DNA from: VGWB01 sp964480945
GTDB lineage: Bacteria; Bacteroidota; Ignavibacteria; UBA10030
Length of the DNA: 59,225 nt
NCBI GenBank assembly: GCA_964480945.1
Contig: CAYZRX010000015.1
Span: 1 to 59,225, forward strand
Direction: 5' to 3'
Position 1 is the first letter of the stretch. Each line of letters opens with the position of its first letter. Both the position numbers and the translations under genes were made by a program. Under the pieces are notes generated by a model. That model saw only the letters and a list, made by a program, of their open reading frames with translations, was not told where the DNA came from and searched no databases. Below, one piece after another: positions 32,438-40,861 of the stretch.

Positions 32438-33019
32438 ATGAGCAACGACACTGCTCAACCGCCTGACGACCTGAAGATGAAAGAAGGGGATGATTCGAAA
32501 TTCGTTACAGAAGAGATGGCCAAAATGAATCCCTGGGTTCATCGAGCGCTCGCGGGTTGGTTTGTGCTGATCGCGGTTCTCGCCTTACGGTGGATCGTCA
32601 CGCTTTGGCCGGCGGAGGGGGCGGAGTTGCCCGGAGACGTGGAGCGGAGCTATCTTGTACTGACGCTCCTGTTCGGCCTGGTCGGCGGCGCCGCGCACGG
32701 CCTCAGTTCCTTGATGGACTTCCGCGGGCAGCGCAGGCTCTTCCGGTCCTGGACACTCTGGTACTTTGCTCTCCCGCTCCTCGGCGGCGTGATGGCTTTC
32801 ATTTTCTATATCGCCGTTCGTGCCGGCTTTCTCACGGCAGACGCCACGAAGTCCATCAATATGTACGGTGTCGCAGCCATCAGTGTGCTTGTGGGGTTGT
32901 TTACCGATGATGCCACGAACAAGCTGGCCGAGGTTTTCAAAACGATGTTCAAGACAACAGGCAAAGAACGGGAAGGGGGATTGAATCCAGACAATCCTCC
33001 CGGCGAGGAACCGAAGTGA
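32438..33019 (+). CDS. Membrane protein of unknown function
   Basis: The 193-residue product has an acidic soluble start (about 35 residues). Four likely membrane segments follow: ALAGWFVLIAVLALRWIVTL, YLVLTLLFGLVGGAAHGLSS, WYFALPLLGGVMAFIFYIAV and MYGVAAISVLVGLF. It ends in a charged Lys/Glu/Pro tail, EVFKTMFKTTGKEREGG. An AAAGGGAAC site precedes the ATG. The tail block LFTDDATNKLAEVFKTMF is repeated, diverged, in frame after the stop codon (see 33020-33172). The next genes are a patatin and unknown proteins. I recognise no family, only an integral membrane protein. Confidence 0.65.
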   Translation: MSNDTAQPPDDLKMKEGDDSKFVTEEMAKMNPWVHRALAGWFVLIAVLALRWIVTLWPAEGAELPGDVERSYLVLTLLFGLVGGAAHGLSSLMDFRGQRRLFRSWTLWYFALPLLGGVMAFIFYIAVRAGFLTADATKSINMYGVAAISVLVGLFTDDATNKLAEVFKTMFKTTGKEREGGLNPDNPPGEEPK

Positions 33020-33172
33020 GAAACGGCGATCAGCGGCCTCGCGGGCTTGTTCGCTGGCGGTGCAATGAATAAGCTGAAAGAGGTGATCGACACGATGTTC
33101 GCGACGAAAGGCAAACCGCGTGAGGGTCAGCTGCCGCCGGATCCGTCCTCAGGTGGCCAACCGCAGGGATAA
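33020..33172 (+). pseudogene. In-frame tail fragment duplicated behind a stop codon
   Basis: Directly after the TGA of the preceding gene (33017-33019), the same frame stays open for 50 codons and reads TAISGLAGLFAGGAMNKLKEVIDTM and TKGKPREGQLPPDP. This is homologous to the end of the preceding protein (AAISVLVGLFTDDATNKLAEVFKTM ... TGKEREGGLNPDNP). It has no start codon or ribosome site near its beginning. The simplest reading is a paralogue deleted down to its last segment, or a read-through extension; which is open. Confidence 0.6.
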
Positions 33173-33316
33173 GGGAGGGCAGAGGGCAAGTTGAACCTCA
33201 CGGTTGCCGGACGCCTCAACTTCAAGATATGAAAAAGTCGACGGATTGATGGTGAAGGGAGTGGCGATCGGTTTCTTCGGGGAAGCATCAAATTCACTCA
33301 GCAATCGGAGAAAATC

Positions 33317-34411
33317 ATGAAATACCCATTCAAGAATCTTGTATTCGAGGGGGGCGGGGTGAAGGGGATTGCCTACATTGGCGCGATGGGGGTCCTGGAG
33401 AAGAAAGGAATCCTCAAGAACATCAAACGTGTCGGCGGGGCTTCCGCCGGAGCGATCAACGCGCTCTTGTTCGGACTCGGCTACACGAATGAGGAAACGC
33501 AACAGATACTCTGGAAACTCAATTTCAACGCGTTCGAGGATGGATCGGGATTGCTTTTCAATGCTGTTCGGCTGTTCAGGAGGTTCGGGTGGTTTAAGGG
33601 AAACTTCTTCAAGAATTGGATCGGCGGCCTCATCGAGAAGAAGACCGGCGACAAGCACGCCACGTTTGGGGATATCTCCCGGTTGAGAGAGGCGCGCGGC
33701 TTTCGCGAGATCTCCATGATTGGAACGAATCTCTCCACGCGCTTTTCGGAAGTGTACTCCTCGGAACTGACACCGGACATGAGACTCGCGGACGCGGTCC
33801 GAATCTCGATGTCCATTCCTCTCTTCTTCCGGGCCGTGCGGGACGACCGGAGGAATGTGCTTGTGGACGGCGGCGTTCTTGAGAATTATCCCGTAAAACT
33901 GTTCGACCGGGAGAAGTATATCGACCCGGCGGAGAGGAAAACCAATGCACTCGCGACCCCCTATTACGCCACGACGAACGAAGCACTGGAAGAGGGTGAA
34001 AGCAGGTATGTGTTCAACAAAGAGACGCTCGGCTTCCGGCTCGATTCCAAAGAGGAGATACAGATCTTCAGAGATCATCGGCGGCCCCCGGCTCACGCCA
34101 TCCGCGGTTTCATCGAGTACGCGCAGGGACTGATCGGGACGCTCCTGGAGGCTCAGTCGAGCCAGCATCTCCACGGCGATGACTGGCAGCGAACGATCTA
34201 TGTCGACACGCTGGGAGTGAAGACGACTCAGTTCGATCTCGATGACGCCACCAAGAAGAAGTTGGTGGAATCAGGAAAGACGAATACCGAGGCGTATTTT
34301 GAGTGGTATGATGATCCGAAAAACAAACCGGTGAACAGAGTGCCGGCGAGTCGTCAATCTGGCCGGCGGAAGGTTGCCCGGGGGAAAAGGAAAAGGGGAA
34401 GAAAGAGTTAG
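33317..34411 (+). CDS. Patatin-like phospholipase
   Basis: The 364-residue product has the patatin fold signatures: the oxyanion loop FEGGGVKGIAYIGAM, the nucleophile elbow GASAGAINAL with the catalytic serine (Ser in GASAG, about residue 43), and the catalytic Asp in VDGGVLENYP. It should hydrolyse phospholipids or other acyl esters. There is no signal peptide, so it acts in the cytosol, and the C-terminal 25 residues are very basic (SGRRKVARGKRKRGRKS), which may contact membranes or nucleic acid. GGAGAA precedes the ATG. Neighbours are unknown membrane proteins; no CD-NTase is seen, so a CBASS role is not supported. Confidence 0.88.
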   Translation: MKYPFKNLVFEGGGVKGIAYIGAMGVLEKKGILKNIKRVGGASAGAINALLFGLGYTNEETQQILWKLNFNAFEDGSGLLFNAVRLFRRFGWFKGNFFKNWIGGLIEKKTGDKHATFGDISRLREARGFREISMIGTNLSTRFSEVYSSELTPDMRLADAVRISMSIPLFFRAVRDDRRNVLVDGGVLENYPVKLFDREKYIDPAERKTNALATPYYATTNEALEEGESRYVFNKETLGFRLDSKEEIQIFRDHRRPPAHAIRGFIEYAQGLIGTLLEAQSSQHLHGDDWQRTIYVDTLGVKTTQFDLDDATKKKLVESGKTNTEAYFEWYDDPKNKPVNRVPASRQSGRRKVARGKRKRGRKS

Positions 34412-34602
34412 AGGGGAGATCAGGGGGAAGTGAGATGTGAGATGAGTGTGTGTCGCCTTGAGTCAGGCTGACAACGCCCGTCTTGACGATCATCTGGAAC
34501 AAGGCGGGGGGCAGCAGCAGAGAGCCCAGGTGACTGCCTTTCGGTCGTTGAAATCCATTGCAGCTACGGGTTGCACGAACCTGATCTGTCTGTAAGGAGG
34601 GC

Positions 34603-35835
34603 ATGACAATGTCAAAGGACCCAGAAGGGAACGGAGGTCCACAGAGCAAGTGGAACCTTTTCTCGAGGATTGTGGAATGGGTACTGGATTTTCTCGGCAA
34701 GCAGTTTCCCGGGATGCCGAAGTGGGTGAGGGTTTTCGTATACCTCGGCGTGTACGTTGTTTTTCTTGTCATTGTCGGGGTGTTGATCTACGCTCTGTTC
34801 TTTCCGTCGAAGGAGGGGGACATTGAGATCATCGGTCGTCTCACCGGGCCGGATCGTGCGGCTATTTCGGATATGCACATCATCCGCGATCTGGCTGCAG
34901 AAAACCTTTTCGTGTACAAGAAGCCGACCGCCGTGTCCTCGCGATTCACCTACGAGTGGATTCTGCGAGTCAGCCGTGAGAAGTTGAGCACACCGGTTGC
35001 GTTCGCCATCTCTGAATTCGACACAACGTCGAAAAAACCTCAAGCCCTGTGCGAGAATTCGTTCACGCCTGCCGAATTGCAGGCGAGCAGTTATGAGGGG
35101 GTCACATCTCTTGAAGTCGATAATTTCTTCACGGCGCTCAGGTTGGCCAAGCCACCCGAAGTGCCCGGCGGAGTGCGGCCAGCAGGTTACGTCTCCCTCC
35201 TTGGCATGTTGTTGCGCACGTCCTCTCTGCAATCGCGCCCGTCGGCTCAGTCCAGAGTGCTGGCCAAGGACTCTGCTGCTTTCTTCCTCAAAGAGTTCCG
35301 CGGCGCAAGAAATCCCGTCGCGCAGATGCAGCTGCGCGCAGAACTGTCATATGCGGATCCGCTCTTCACGGTTCAGCTTGCCGAGAGCCTGAGGTCCGCC
35401 GTGCTCGGACCCCGCACGGCCGACATTACAACCTACGCTCATATCCTTACGGACAACCGGAATCTCGCGTTACTGACTTCCTCGGGAGAGTATCGGTCCA
35501 TCTTCGATGGCACGTTCTACGGTAAAGCTGTCGAGCTTCTTCATGCCGGCCGGGATTCCGAGAGCCGCGGCATGGCGTCGTTCCTTCGCGCGCTTCAGGA
35601 TGCGCGAACGCTAAGGTATCTGTATCGCGAGTTCGAGGAGACGAACTCCCCGCTTGCAAAGATTCTTTGCCTGAACGTACTGGAAGGGTTCTCCACAAAC
35701 TCCAGCCCCGCGCTCAGGGAGCAGGTTGAGAACAAACTGAGAGAGTTTGAGGCAAAGGAGACATCGAAGGAGATTCGTCAAGCGATCACGGAGACCCTCG
35801 CAGCCTTTCGAGTGCAGGGACGCAGCGGCGGCTGA
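34603..35835 (+). CDS. Membrane-anchored protein of unknown function
   Basis: The 410-residue product has one membrane helix (WVRVFVYLGVYVVFLVIVGVLIYALFF, residues about 41-67) after a short amphipathic start (SRIVEWVLDFLGKQF). The rest is a soluble part of about 340 residues. The last 150 residues (LLHAGRDSESRGMASFLRALQDARTLRYLYREFEE...) look like HEAT-type or other helical repeats. TIR, kinase or nuclease motifs are not visible. AAGGAGG precedes ATG 34603; ATG 34609 is equally possible. The patatin gene lies about 190 bases upstream on the same strand. No family is recognised. Confidence 0.65.
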   Translation: MTMSKDPEGNGGPQSKWNLFSRIVEWVLDFLGKQFPGMPKWVRVFVYLGVYVVFLVIVGVLIYALFFPSKEGDIEIIGRLTGPDRAAISDMHIIRDLAAENLFVYKKPTAVSSRFTYEWILRVSREKLSTPVAFAISEFDTTSKKPQALCENSFTPAELQASSYEGVTSLEVDNFFTALRLAKPPEVPGGVRPAGYVSLLGMLLRTSSLQSRPSAQSRVLAKDSAAFFLKEFRGARNPVAQMQLRAELSYADPLFTVQLAESLRSAVLGPRTADITTYAHILTDNRNLALLTSSGEYRSIFDGTFYGKAVELLHAGRDSESRGMASFLRALQDARTLRYLYREFEETNSPLAKILCLNVLEGFSTNSSPALREQVENKLREFEAKETSKEIRQAITETLAAFRVQGRSGG

Positions 35836-35952
35836 CAACACTGTCCAGACCTTCTGGCTTCGATAGGAGGTCAGGGCGAACGAAACTGTTTGTAAAACTC
35901 AGCAAGCGAGAGCCGGACGATTCGGGATTACTATCCAAGAAAGGGATCGAGC

Positions 35953-36246
35953 ATGCCACTTACGTTTAACGAAGAGAACTTGAAGAAAGCATTTGCCGAC
36001 ACTCTTGCAGGTACAAACATAGGAGCCGCAACTCAGGGTCCAGATGCCCTCTTTGCAAAGCTCGTGAAGATCGTTGTTCCTCTCGACATGCACGAAGGTT
36101 ATCCTTCACGGCTCCTTGGTTCCGCAAACCAGATCTGTGGCAATGATCCGTATGGTTGGAGTGTCGATCAACGCGAGCCGACCGTTGGAGATGACACGAC
36201 GTTCGAGATGCTGTACGAAAACTGGTTCAAGGTCATCATTTCATAA
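35953..36246 (+). CDS. Small protein of unknown function
   Basis: The 97-residue product begins MPLTFNEENLKKAFADTLAGT after an AAAGGGATC site and contains LFAKLVKIVVPLDMHEG and a C-terminal FEMLYENWFKVII. No signal peptide or membrane segment is visible and no family is recognised. Base composition and start site suggest it is translated. The next gene begins 27 bases downstream and its product is exported, so co-transcription is likely. Confidence 0.5.
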   Translation: MPLTFNEENLKKAFADTLAGTNIGAATQGPDALFAKLVKIVVPLDMHEGYPSRLLGSANQICGNDPYGWSVDQREPTVGDDTTFEMLYENWFKVIIS

Positions 36247-36273
36247 GTCAATTCTCCCCCAGGAGTCGTGGAC

Positions 36274-37479
36274 ATGACAATGGCCAAACTGAGTCGAATC
36301 GCAATAGCCTTCGTGGTTCTGATTGCTTTCGATGCGCGCGCCCAGACGGTCAAGCAGGCATCATTGAACGAAACGCTCTCCCCGGTGAGAGAAGCGGACG
36401 GAGTGATCAACCGGCGAATACTGAAATACAACATCAGGATAGTCCTCTTCGAACGTGGTGAATCATCCGTTGCCGACAAAGCCATGTGGCGAGTCTCTGG
36501 AGGCGGCAAAACGCTCGCTGTTGATTCCATCGGGTGGAGATCGTTCGCGCCCACAATTGTGAGAGTGTACGGACCGTATAAAGGTCAGGATAATCTCACC
36601 GTGCAATTCGGAAGCGAGGAACCGGTGCTAGTCGCAGTCGACTCAGCCGCCGTCGGCAGGATACGGTGGGGCTTCGGAAAAGGGAAGGCGCTCGAGCTCA
36701 ACGTGCGTCGCCTCACGAGTCAGGCTTCTCTGCTGGCATTCGACTACAATCTCTCGGCGAAGGTCTTGGAGCACAACCTTACCGTGCCGAACGGAGCTCT
36801 CTGGGTCCGCTCCCTTTCTCTCGACGTCGTTTCTAACGGCACCTTCGGGAGCAAGGACACTGTGCGCAATGGATCTCAGAGCTCAATCCAGGTATCCGCC
36901 CACCCGTTCTATTTTGTTGGGGGCCTCATCTACACCGGCCAGCTTTCACTCGCCTATCAGATGGAAACAAGGATGAACGCGTCGTCCAACAAGCTTCTCG
37001 ACGTTGTGAATCATTCTTTGAAGCTGGGACTACAGGCAGAGGTCCCGTACTCGAACTATCCTATGTTCGCACTCCATTCCGCCACAGGATACGCGCGACT
37101 TGCCATGCCGCTTACGGTCGATGTTGGTTATTTGCCCGAGGGACAGGATGCAAGCGGGAAGAGCACGAGCTCTCGCTGGGACTACGGCGTCCGATATGAG
37201 CTGGCCTTTTCACCCTATCTTATCATCCAAGGTGAATGGCGCGGCAGCATGTTCGGGACGCCGCCGGTGGGATTACCGAGTCAGACTTGGTATTATTCGG
37301 TCGCGTTCGCTCAAGACCTTGATGTGGTGAAGAAGAGCCTCGGGTTTCTGACGCTTCTCCTTGGGGATGAGAGCACGCAAGGCAAACATTTTGTCTTCTA
37401 CAAAATCTCAGCCGGACGAAAGGCTCCGGCATTTCAAGATCTGAAGGAGCAGTCCATAGGATTCGGAACGTATTTCTAG
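36274..37479 (+). CDS. Exported outer-membrane-like protein of unknown function
   Basis: The 401-residue product starts with a signal peptide (MTMAKLSRIAIAFVVLIAFDARAQ). The C-terminal half has alternating strands with aromatic belts, for example YELAFSPYLIIQGEWRGSM and QTWYYSVAFAQDLDVV, as in small outer-membrane beta barrels. It ends in QSIGFGTYF, a C-terminal aromatic as typical of barrels. An AGGAG site (36261-36265) supports the ATG at 36274; a GTG at 36268 is too close to it. No family is recognised. REP sequences begin right after the stop. Confidence 0.6.
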   Translation: MTMAKLSRIAIAFVVLIAFDARAQTVKQASLNETLSPVREADGVINRRILKYNIRIVLFERGESSVADKAMWRVSGGGKTLAVDSIGWRSFAPTIVRVYGPYKGQDNLTVQFGSEEPVLVAVDSAAVGRIRWGFGKGKALELNVRRLTSQASLLAFDYNLSAKVLEHNLTVPNGALWVRSLSLDVVSNGTFGSKDTVRNGSQSSIQVSAHPFYFVGGLIYTGQLSLAYQMETRMNASSNKLLDVVNHSLKLGLQAEVPYSNYPMFALHSATGYARLAMPLTVDVGYLPEGQDASGKSTSSRWDYGVRYELAFSPYLIIQGEWRGSMFGTPPVGLPSQTWYYSVAFAQDLDVVKKSLGFLTLLLGDESTQGKHFVFYKISAGRKAPAFQDLKEQSIGFGTYF

Positions 37480-37493
37480 GTGCCGGACCCAGA

Positions 37494-37572
37494 GGGTAGC
37501 CGCAATCTTCAGATTGTGACCATGCCGCAACGCTGCACCTAGGGTAGGCGCAATCTTCAGATTGCGACTGCA
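37494..37572. repeat. Two REP-like palindromic elements
   Basis: GGTAGCCGCAATCTTCAG and GGTAGGCGCAATCTTCAG start two copies of one element, 48 bases apart. The inner parts, CGCAATCTTCAGATTGTG (37501-37518) and CGCAATCTTCAGATTGCG (37549-37566), are near-perfect or perfect dyads with a 2-base loop. They flank a REP-associated transposase remnant, which fits a REP/RAYT unit. Confidence 0.75.
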
Positions 37573-37588
37573 GTAGGAGTTCATCGTT

Positions 37589-37822
37589 TTGCCCGTTATT
37601 CGTGAAAAGAAACATCGGCTTCCACGCGATTTCTACCGAGGGATCAAGGACATTTCCTTCACAGCGTGTGTGAAAGGAAGAAAAGAGCTCTTTGTGCGGG
37701 AAGCCACTTTCAGAGAGGTTGAGAAGATTCTGCTCGATGCCCTTCAGGAATTCGAATGTGAAGGCATAGTCTATTTGTTCATGCCCGAGCATGCCCACAT
37801 CATCATCGGCGGCACAGAGTAG
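37589..37822 (+). pseudogene. REP-associated tyrosine transposase (RAYT), N-terminal remnant
   Basis: The 77-residue frame (TTG start, AGGAG site ten bases ahead) begins VIREKKHRLPRDFYRG, then ISFTACVKGRKELFVREATFREVEKILLDALQEFECEGIVYLFMPEHAHIII. This is the first half of an IS200-like Y1 transposase of the RAYT group with the HUH metal motif (HAH in PEHAHI). Full RAYTs have 150-200 residues with a catalytic tyrosine further on; here the frame ends in a REP sequence, so tyrosine and C-terminus are lost. Two REP elements precede it and one follows, the usual layout for a REP-mobilising enzyme. Confidence 0.8.
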
Positions 37823-37876
37823 CCGTGATCTTTGCATTGTGACCATGCCGCAGACATAAAGTCTGTGGCTACAGCC
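37820..37876. repeat. Third REP-like element with 9-bp hairpin
   Basis: GTAGCCGTGATCTTTGCATT resembles the upstream REP elements. It is followed by GCCGCAGAC-ATAAA-GTCTGTGGC (37847-37869), a 9-bp stem with one G-T pair and a 5-base loop. This kind of 'gccgcag...ctgtggcta' hairpin is a common REP form. Confidence 0.7.
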
Positions 37877-37891
37877 AGGACCAAACAACCA

Positions 37892-39328
37892 ATGAAACCC
37901 CTCTACCTCAAACTGATGCTCTACGAGCCGCTCGCGGATCCGGCGACGGTTCCTCCTGAGGAGCGCGAATTCGAGATCACCGACGGCGTCGAGATCGAAA
38001 TCGTGCCGCTGCAATTCGGCAACGTCATCGGCACCACGCCGCCTCTCAGGCTCGCGCCGAACACGCCCCGCCCCGGGCTTTTCTCGGTCAATGCGCCGAA
38101 CTTCAAACCGCGCCGTTTTCACTTTCTGCGCGTGGGGTTTCTCAAGCCGAATTTCTCCAAGAAGCTTCGTAAGCTCCTCGATCCTTCTGAGGTCGACGCA
38201 GCGGCGGCCCCGATTCTCTATCCGGCTCGACTGCCGTACTGGGACTCCGGCTGGGACGACGATTACGAGACGAACGAATTCTTCGATGGCGATCTCCTGC
38301 AAGAGTGTTCTCCGGATCACCCTCTCGACCTGCGAGTTCCGATACGTTCCTTCTTCAATATCAGTCATCACGGAGCGAGAACATCGTTCCCGGAGAACAG
38401 CATCGCGTCGTACGAAAAGGCTCTGGAGGAGGGAGCCAACGGCATCGAGGTCGATATCTGTCTGACGAAAGATAAGAAGCTCGCGCTCTTCCACGACGCT
38501 TCGCCCCTGGACTTCACGAGCATCATGCGGCCGCTGACGGAGGACCTGCCTCTCTGGCTCGTCTCGCCTAAATTTGTTCCCTCAAGAGATAACCCGGAGC
38601 GGGTAATCATTTCAGATCTGCGGAACGGGCGCTACGTTGAGCGCAGCCCGCGTCCTCTGGCGTCTCGCACCGAGTTCGATCTCGTCAATCTGACTCTCGC
38701 GCAGATTCGAGAAGTATATCATTGTCCGCTCGTGGAGGGCGTGGAACATCCGATTCCCGACCTCGATGAGTTCTTCACATGGGCATCGTCGCAGACCGAC
38801 CGGCTGAAGTTCGTTTTCGTTGACGTGAAGAATCCCGATTGCACCGTGCCGGCAGATACGGAGAAGTATCGAGAGTATGGCCGGCTGATTGGAGATGCTC
38901 TTCGACGGAGCCCCAAACTGCCCGAGGTAGTGTTCGTCTGCAACCCGGAGCCGGAGGTCCTGGAGCTTCTGAAGAGCAGCATCGCCAGGCCAGGCGAAAA
39001 GCTTTGCCAATTCTCGTGGGACGCCCAGGGGAGCTTGGGCGCTGCATTCGGCGTGAAGCTCAATCCGGTGAAGGTCGCCCGCCAGATGAATAACACGGGC
39101 GTCTCGATCGGTGCTTCCCTTCGCGCGGGAGATTTCAGCGAGGTGAAGGAGGCGGTCCGCGATCGCGACTACAAGCCCGGGAGCCCGATCGAGTCGGTGA
39201 TCTACTGGGTGCTCAACGACGCGTCCGACTTCTTTGACGCGTTCAGTTCGGGGGTCAACGCGATCCTAACCGACAAGCCGGGGGAGCTGAACAAGTTGCT
39301 GCGGCGCCTGAGAGCGAAGCTCGGGTGA
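37892..39328 (+). CDS. Glycerophosphodiester phosphodiesterase family protein
   Basis: The 478-residue product has a GDPD catalytic domain in its second half. SHHGARTSFPENSIASYEKAL carries the H-G-x-R-xx-x-PEN motif, ANGIEVDICLTKDKKLALFHD the E-x-D metal site and the second His, and FVFVDVKN follows. It hydrolyses phosphodiesters of glycerol. Residues 1-165 form an extra domain with no family I recognise, rich in beta-strand and Pro. There is no signal peptide. The ATG at 37892 follows a REP-derived leader, without a strong ribosome site. After the stop TGA the same frame stays open for 120 codons (see 39329-39691). Confidence 0.87.
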   Translation: MKPLYLKLMLYEPLADPATVPPEEREFEITDGVEIEIVPLQFGNVIGTTPPLRLAPNTPRPGLFSVNAPNFKPRRFHFLRVGFLKPNFSKKLRKLLDPSEVDAAAAPILYPARLPYWDSGWDDDYETNEFFDGDLLQECSPDHPLDLRVPIRSFFNISHHGARTSFPENSIASYEKALEEGANGIEVDICLTKDKKLALFHDASPLDFTSIMRPLTEDLPLWLVSPKFVPSRDNPERVIISDLRNGRYVERSPRPLASRTEFDLVNLTLAQIREVYHCPLVEGVEHPIPDLDEFFTWASSQTDRLKFVFVDVKNPDCTVPADTEKYREYGRLIGDALRRSPKLPEVVFVCNPEPEVLELLKSSIARPGEKLCQFSWDAQGSLGAAFGVKLNPVKVARQMNNTGVSIGASLRAGDFSEVKEAVRDRDYKPGSPIESVIYWVLNDASDFFDAFSSGVNAILTDKPGELNKLLRRLRAKLG

Positions 39329-39691
39329 CGCCCTCCGGGAAGAGCAGAGCTCGAATCTCGAGAAGGACAAGCGATACGATTAGATCCTGCACTATCCGAA
39401 GTTCACGAGATGCTTCGCCAGCTGGGCGTTCTCGATTTCTACGAGGGGAGACTTGATAAGCTTCTCCCGAACGAGAAGCCAGGCAGGCTTGAGTTCAGTT
39501 ATGAGCTACCCGGTCACCTGCCGCTCTGGATCCAGGTGGACACCGACACCGACGCCGAAAAGATCGACCAGATCCTGCTCGCCAAGAAGCCGGAACAGTC
39601 GACGCGGGCAATGGCGCGGAGCTGTGGCCGTAGAGCTGTCGACTATGCAGCCGACGATCCGGATCTGAGTCTATTCACATCACAGTGCTGA
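39329..39691 (+). CDS. In-frame open extension behind the GDPD stop; possible small gene from 39410
   Basis: After TGA 39326-39328 the frame continues ELESREGQAIRLDPALSEVHEM and, from an ATG at 39410, MLRQLGVLDFYEGRLDKLLPNEK, then FSYELPGHLPLWIQVDTDTD. This looks like a folded domain up to about 39600; the last 30 codons are low complexity. No ribosome site precedes 39410. It may be a separate small gene, a stop-codon read-through extension or the remains of a larger protein. No family is recognised. Confidence 0.4.
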   Translation, partial: RPPGRAELESREGQAIRLDPALSEVHEMLRQLGVLDFYEGRLDKLLPNEKPGRLEFSYELPGHLPLWIQVDTDTDAEKIDQILLAKKPEQSTRAMARSCGRRAVDYAADDPDLSLFTSQC

Positions 39692-40022
39692 AGTTGTTTT
39701 TGCGCCCAGAATCTCGTTAATTGGACGCGCAACCAGATCGCTGACCACGGTTCTTTGGTACTCCCGATGGAACACAGCCCACCTGCATAACCTGGTTGCC
39801 TCAACGCTGGTTAACTGGCGAGAGTGCAGCTTTATAGGGCGCGCCGATGCCGTCGTTGCTGAACTTCTCGGAGGCACTTAGGAGTCCGACTGCAGCGGCC
39901 TCTTCCTTTGACCGTCGAGGATCCGAGCACTGAGAACGCATTGGTACCTTCAGCCGATTCAGAAAACCCTCGCATCTTCGTTTTCCACGAGAACCTCCGC
40001 CCACCAAAATAGGCTCCGGACT
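39692..40022. other. Intergenic region, no gene seen
   Basis: In these 331 bases the frames on both strands have no recognisable family. AT content is somewhat raised toward the TIR gene. I see no terminator, hairpin or promoter that can be supported. Confidence 0.4.
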
Positions 40023-40706
40023 ATGTCGACCACGCGAGTTCCCAAACCATTCCGAGCCTTTCTTAGCTACTCATCGAGAGACAAGAAATTTGCTGGCCGC
40101 ATTAAACATGCGCTGGAATCCTACAATCTTGATGCATTCCTCGCTCACGAAGACATCGCTCCTGCTGCAAACTGGCAGCAAACCATCGAGCAGGAACTCA
40201 AGCGGTGTGACGCCTTCATTCCGCTTATCACCAAGCAAAACTTTCATGCCTCTTACTGGACAGATCAAGAATGCGGATTCGCACTTGCCCGCGCCAAGGT
40301 CATCTTGCCTATCTGCAGCAGAAACCCGTATGGTTTTCTTGAAAAATATCAGGCATACAAAAGAAAACCGGGGAAAAACGAGGGGCAGCTCATCGAAGAT
40401 GTCCTCGTTGGCCTCGCTAGTCACAAGAGTGTGCGAAATCGTTTCCTCGCAACGCTCATTTCGACACTGCGGACAAGCAGTGGCTTCGACCAGTCTATCG
40501 CAATCTGCAGAGTGCTTGGCCGCGTATCTCGGCTTTCGAAGGTGCAGATGGCCAAGCTCCTGAGGAACGCCACCGCTCAGTCACAGGTATACAAGTCAAT
40601 CGAATCAGTCAGGTACATCCGACAACTCATCAAGAAAAACTCAGGGAAGGTTGAGAAGTCCCTCGTTCACAAGTTCGAGCAAAAAGTGGCTAAGTATTCG
40701 AGCTGA
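40023..40706 (+). CDS. Stand-alone TIR-domain protein
   Basis: The 227-residue product has an N-terminal TIR domain (about 1-130). It contains FRAFLSYSSRDKKFAGRIKHAL (box 1 with SxRD), DAFLAHEDIAPAANWQQTIEQEL (BB loop region), CDAFIPLITKQNFHASYWTDQECGFAL (the Glu of QECG corresponds to the NADase glutamate) and VILPI. Residues 130-227 are helical and basic without a recognised domain. Bacterial TIR proteins are NAD-consuming enzymes in antiphage defence. Here no Thoeris ThsA, CBASS or Argonaute partner is visible. Lower GC than the neighbours and a rather weak start site suggest recent acquisition. Confidence 0.85.
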   Translation: MSTTRVPKPFRAFLSYSSRDKKFAGRIKHALESYNLDAFLAHEDIAPAANWQQTIEQELKRCDAFIPLITKQNFHASYWTDQECGFALARAKVILPICSRNPYGFLEKYQAYKRKPGKNEGQLIEDVLVGLASHKSVRNRFLATLISTLRTSSGFDQSIAICRVLGRVSRLSKVQMAKLLRNATAQSQVYKSIESVRYIRQLIKKNSGKVEKSLVHKFEQKVAKYSS

Positions 40707-40861
40707 AGCCCAAGTGACACGCAGGCACCTGAATCAACGAAAGAAATCGAGCAGACTGACGGCTGAATTGATCCGTTGGCACAGACTTCTCGCTTCATGC
40801 TCGATCCCTGCAGAAGCGACCTGCCCCTCTGTTCATCAGTTCAAGAAAAGGAGGTTTTCCT

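Noticed and set aside
33317..34411. Patatin as a CBASS (CapV) effector
   Set aside because: No CD-NTase, Cap2 or Cap3 gene is found next to it.
37223..38494. A 423-codon minus-strand frame with words such as QSEDCGYP
   Set aside because: The words come from translating the REP elements; the rest overlaps the outer-membrane protein, RAYT and GDPD genes.
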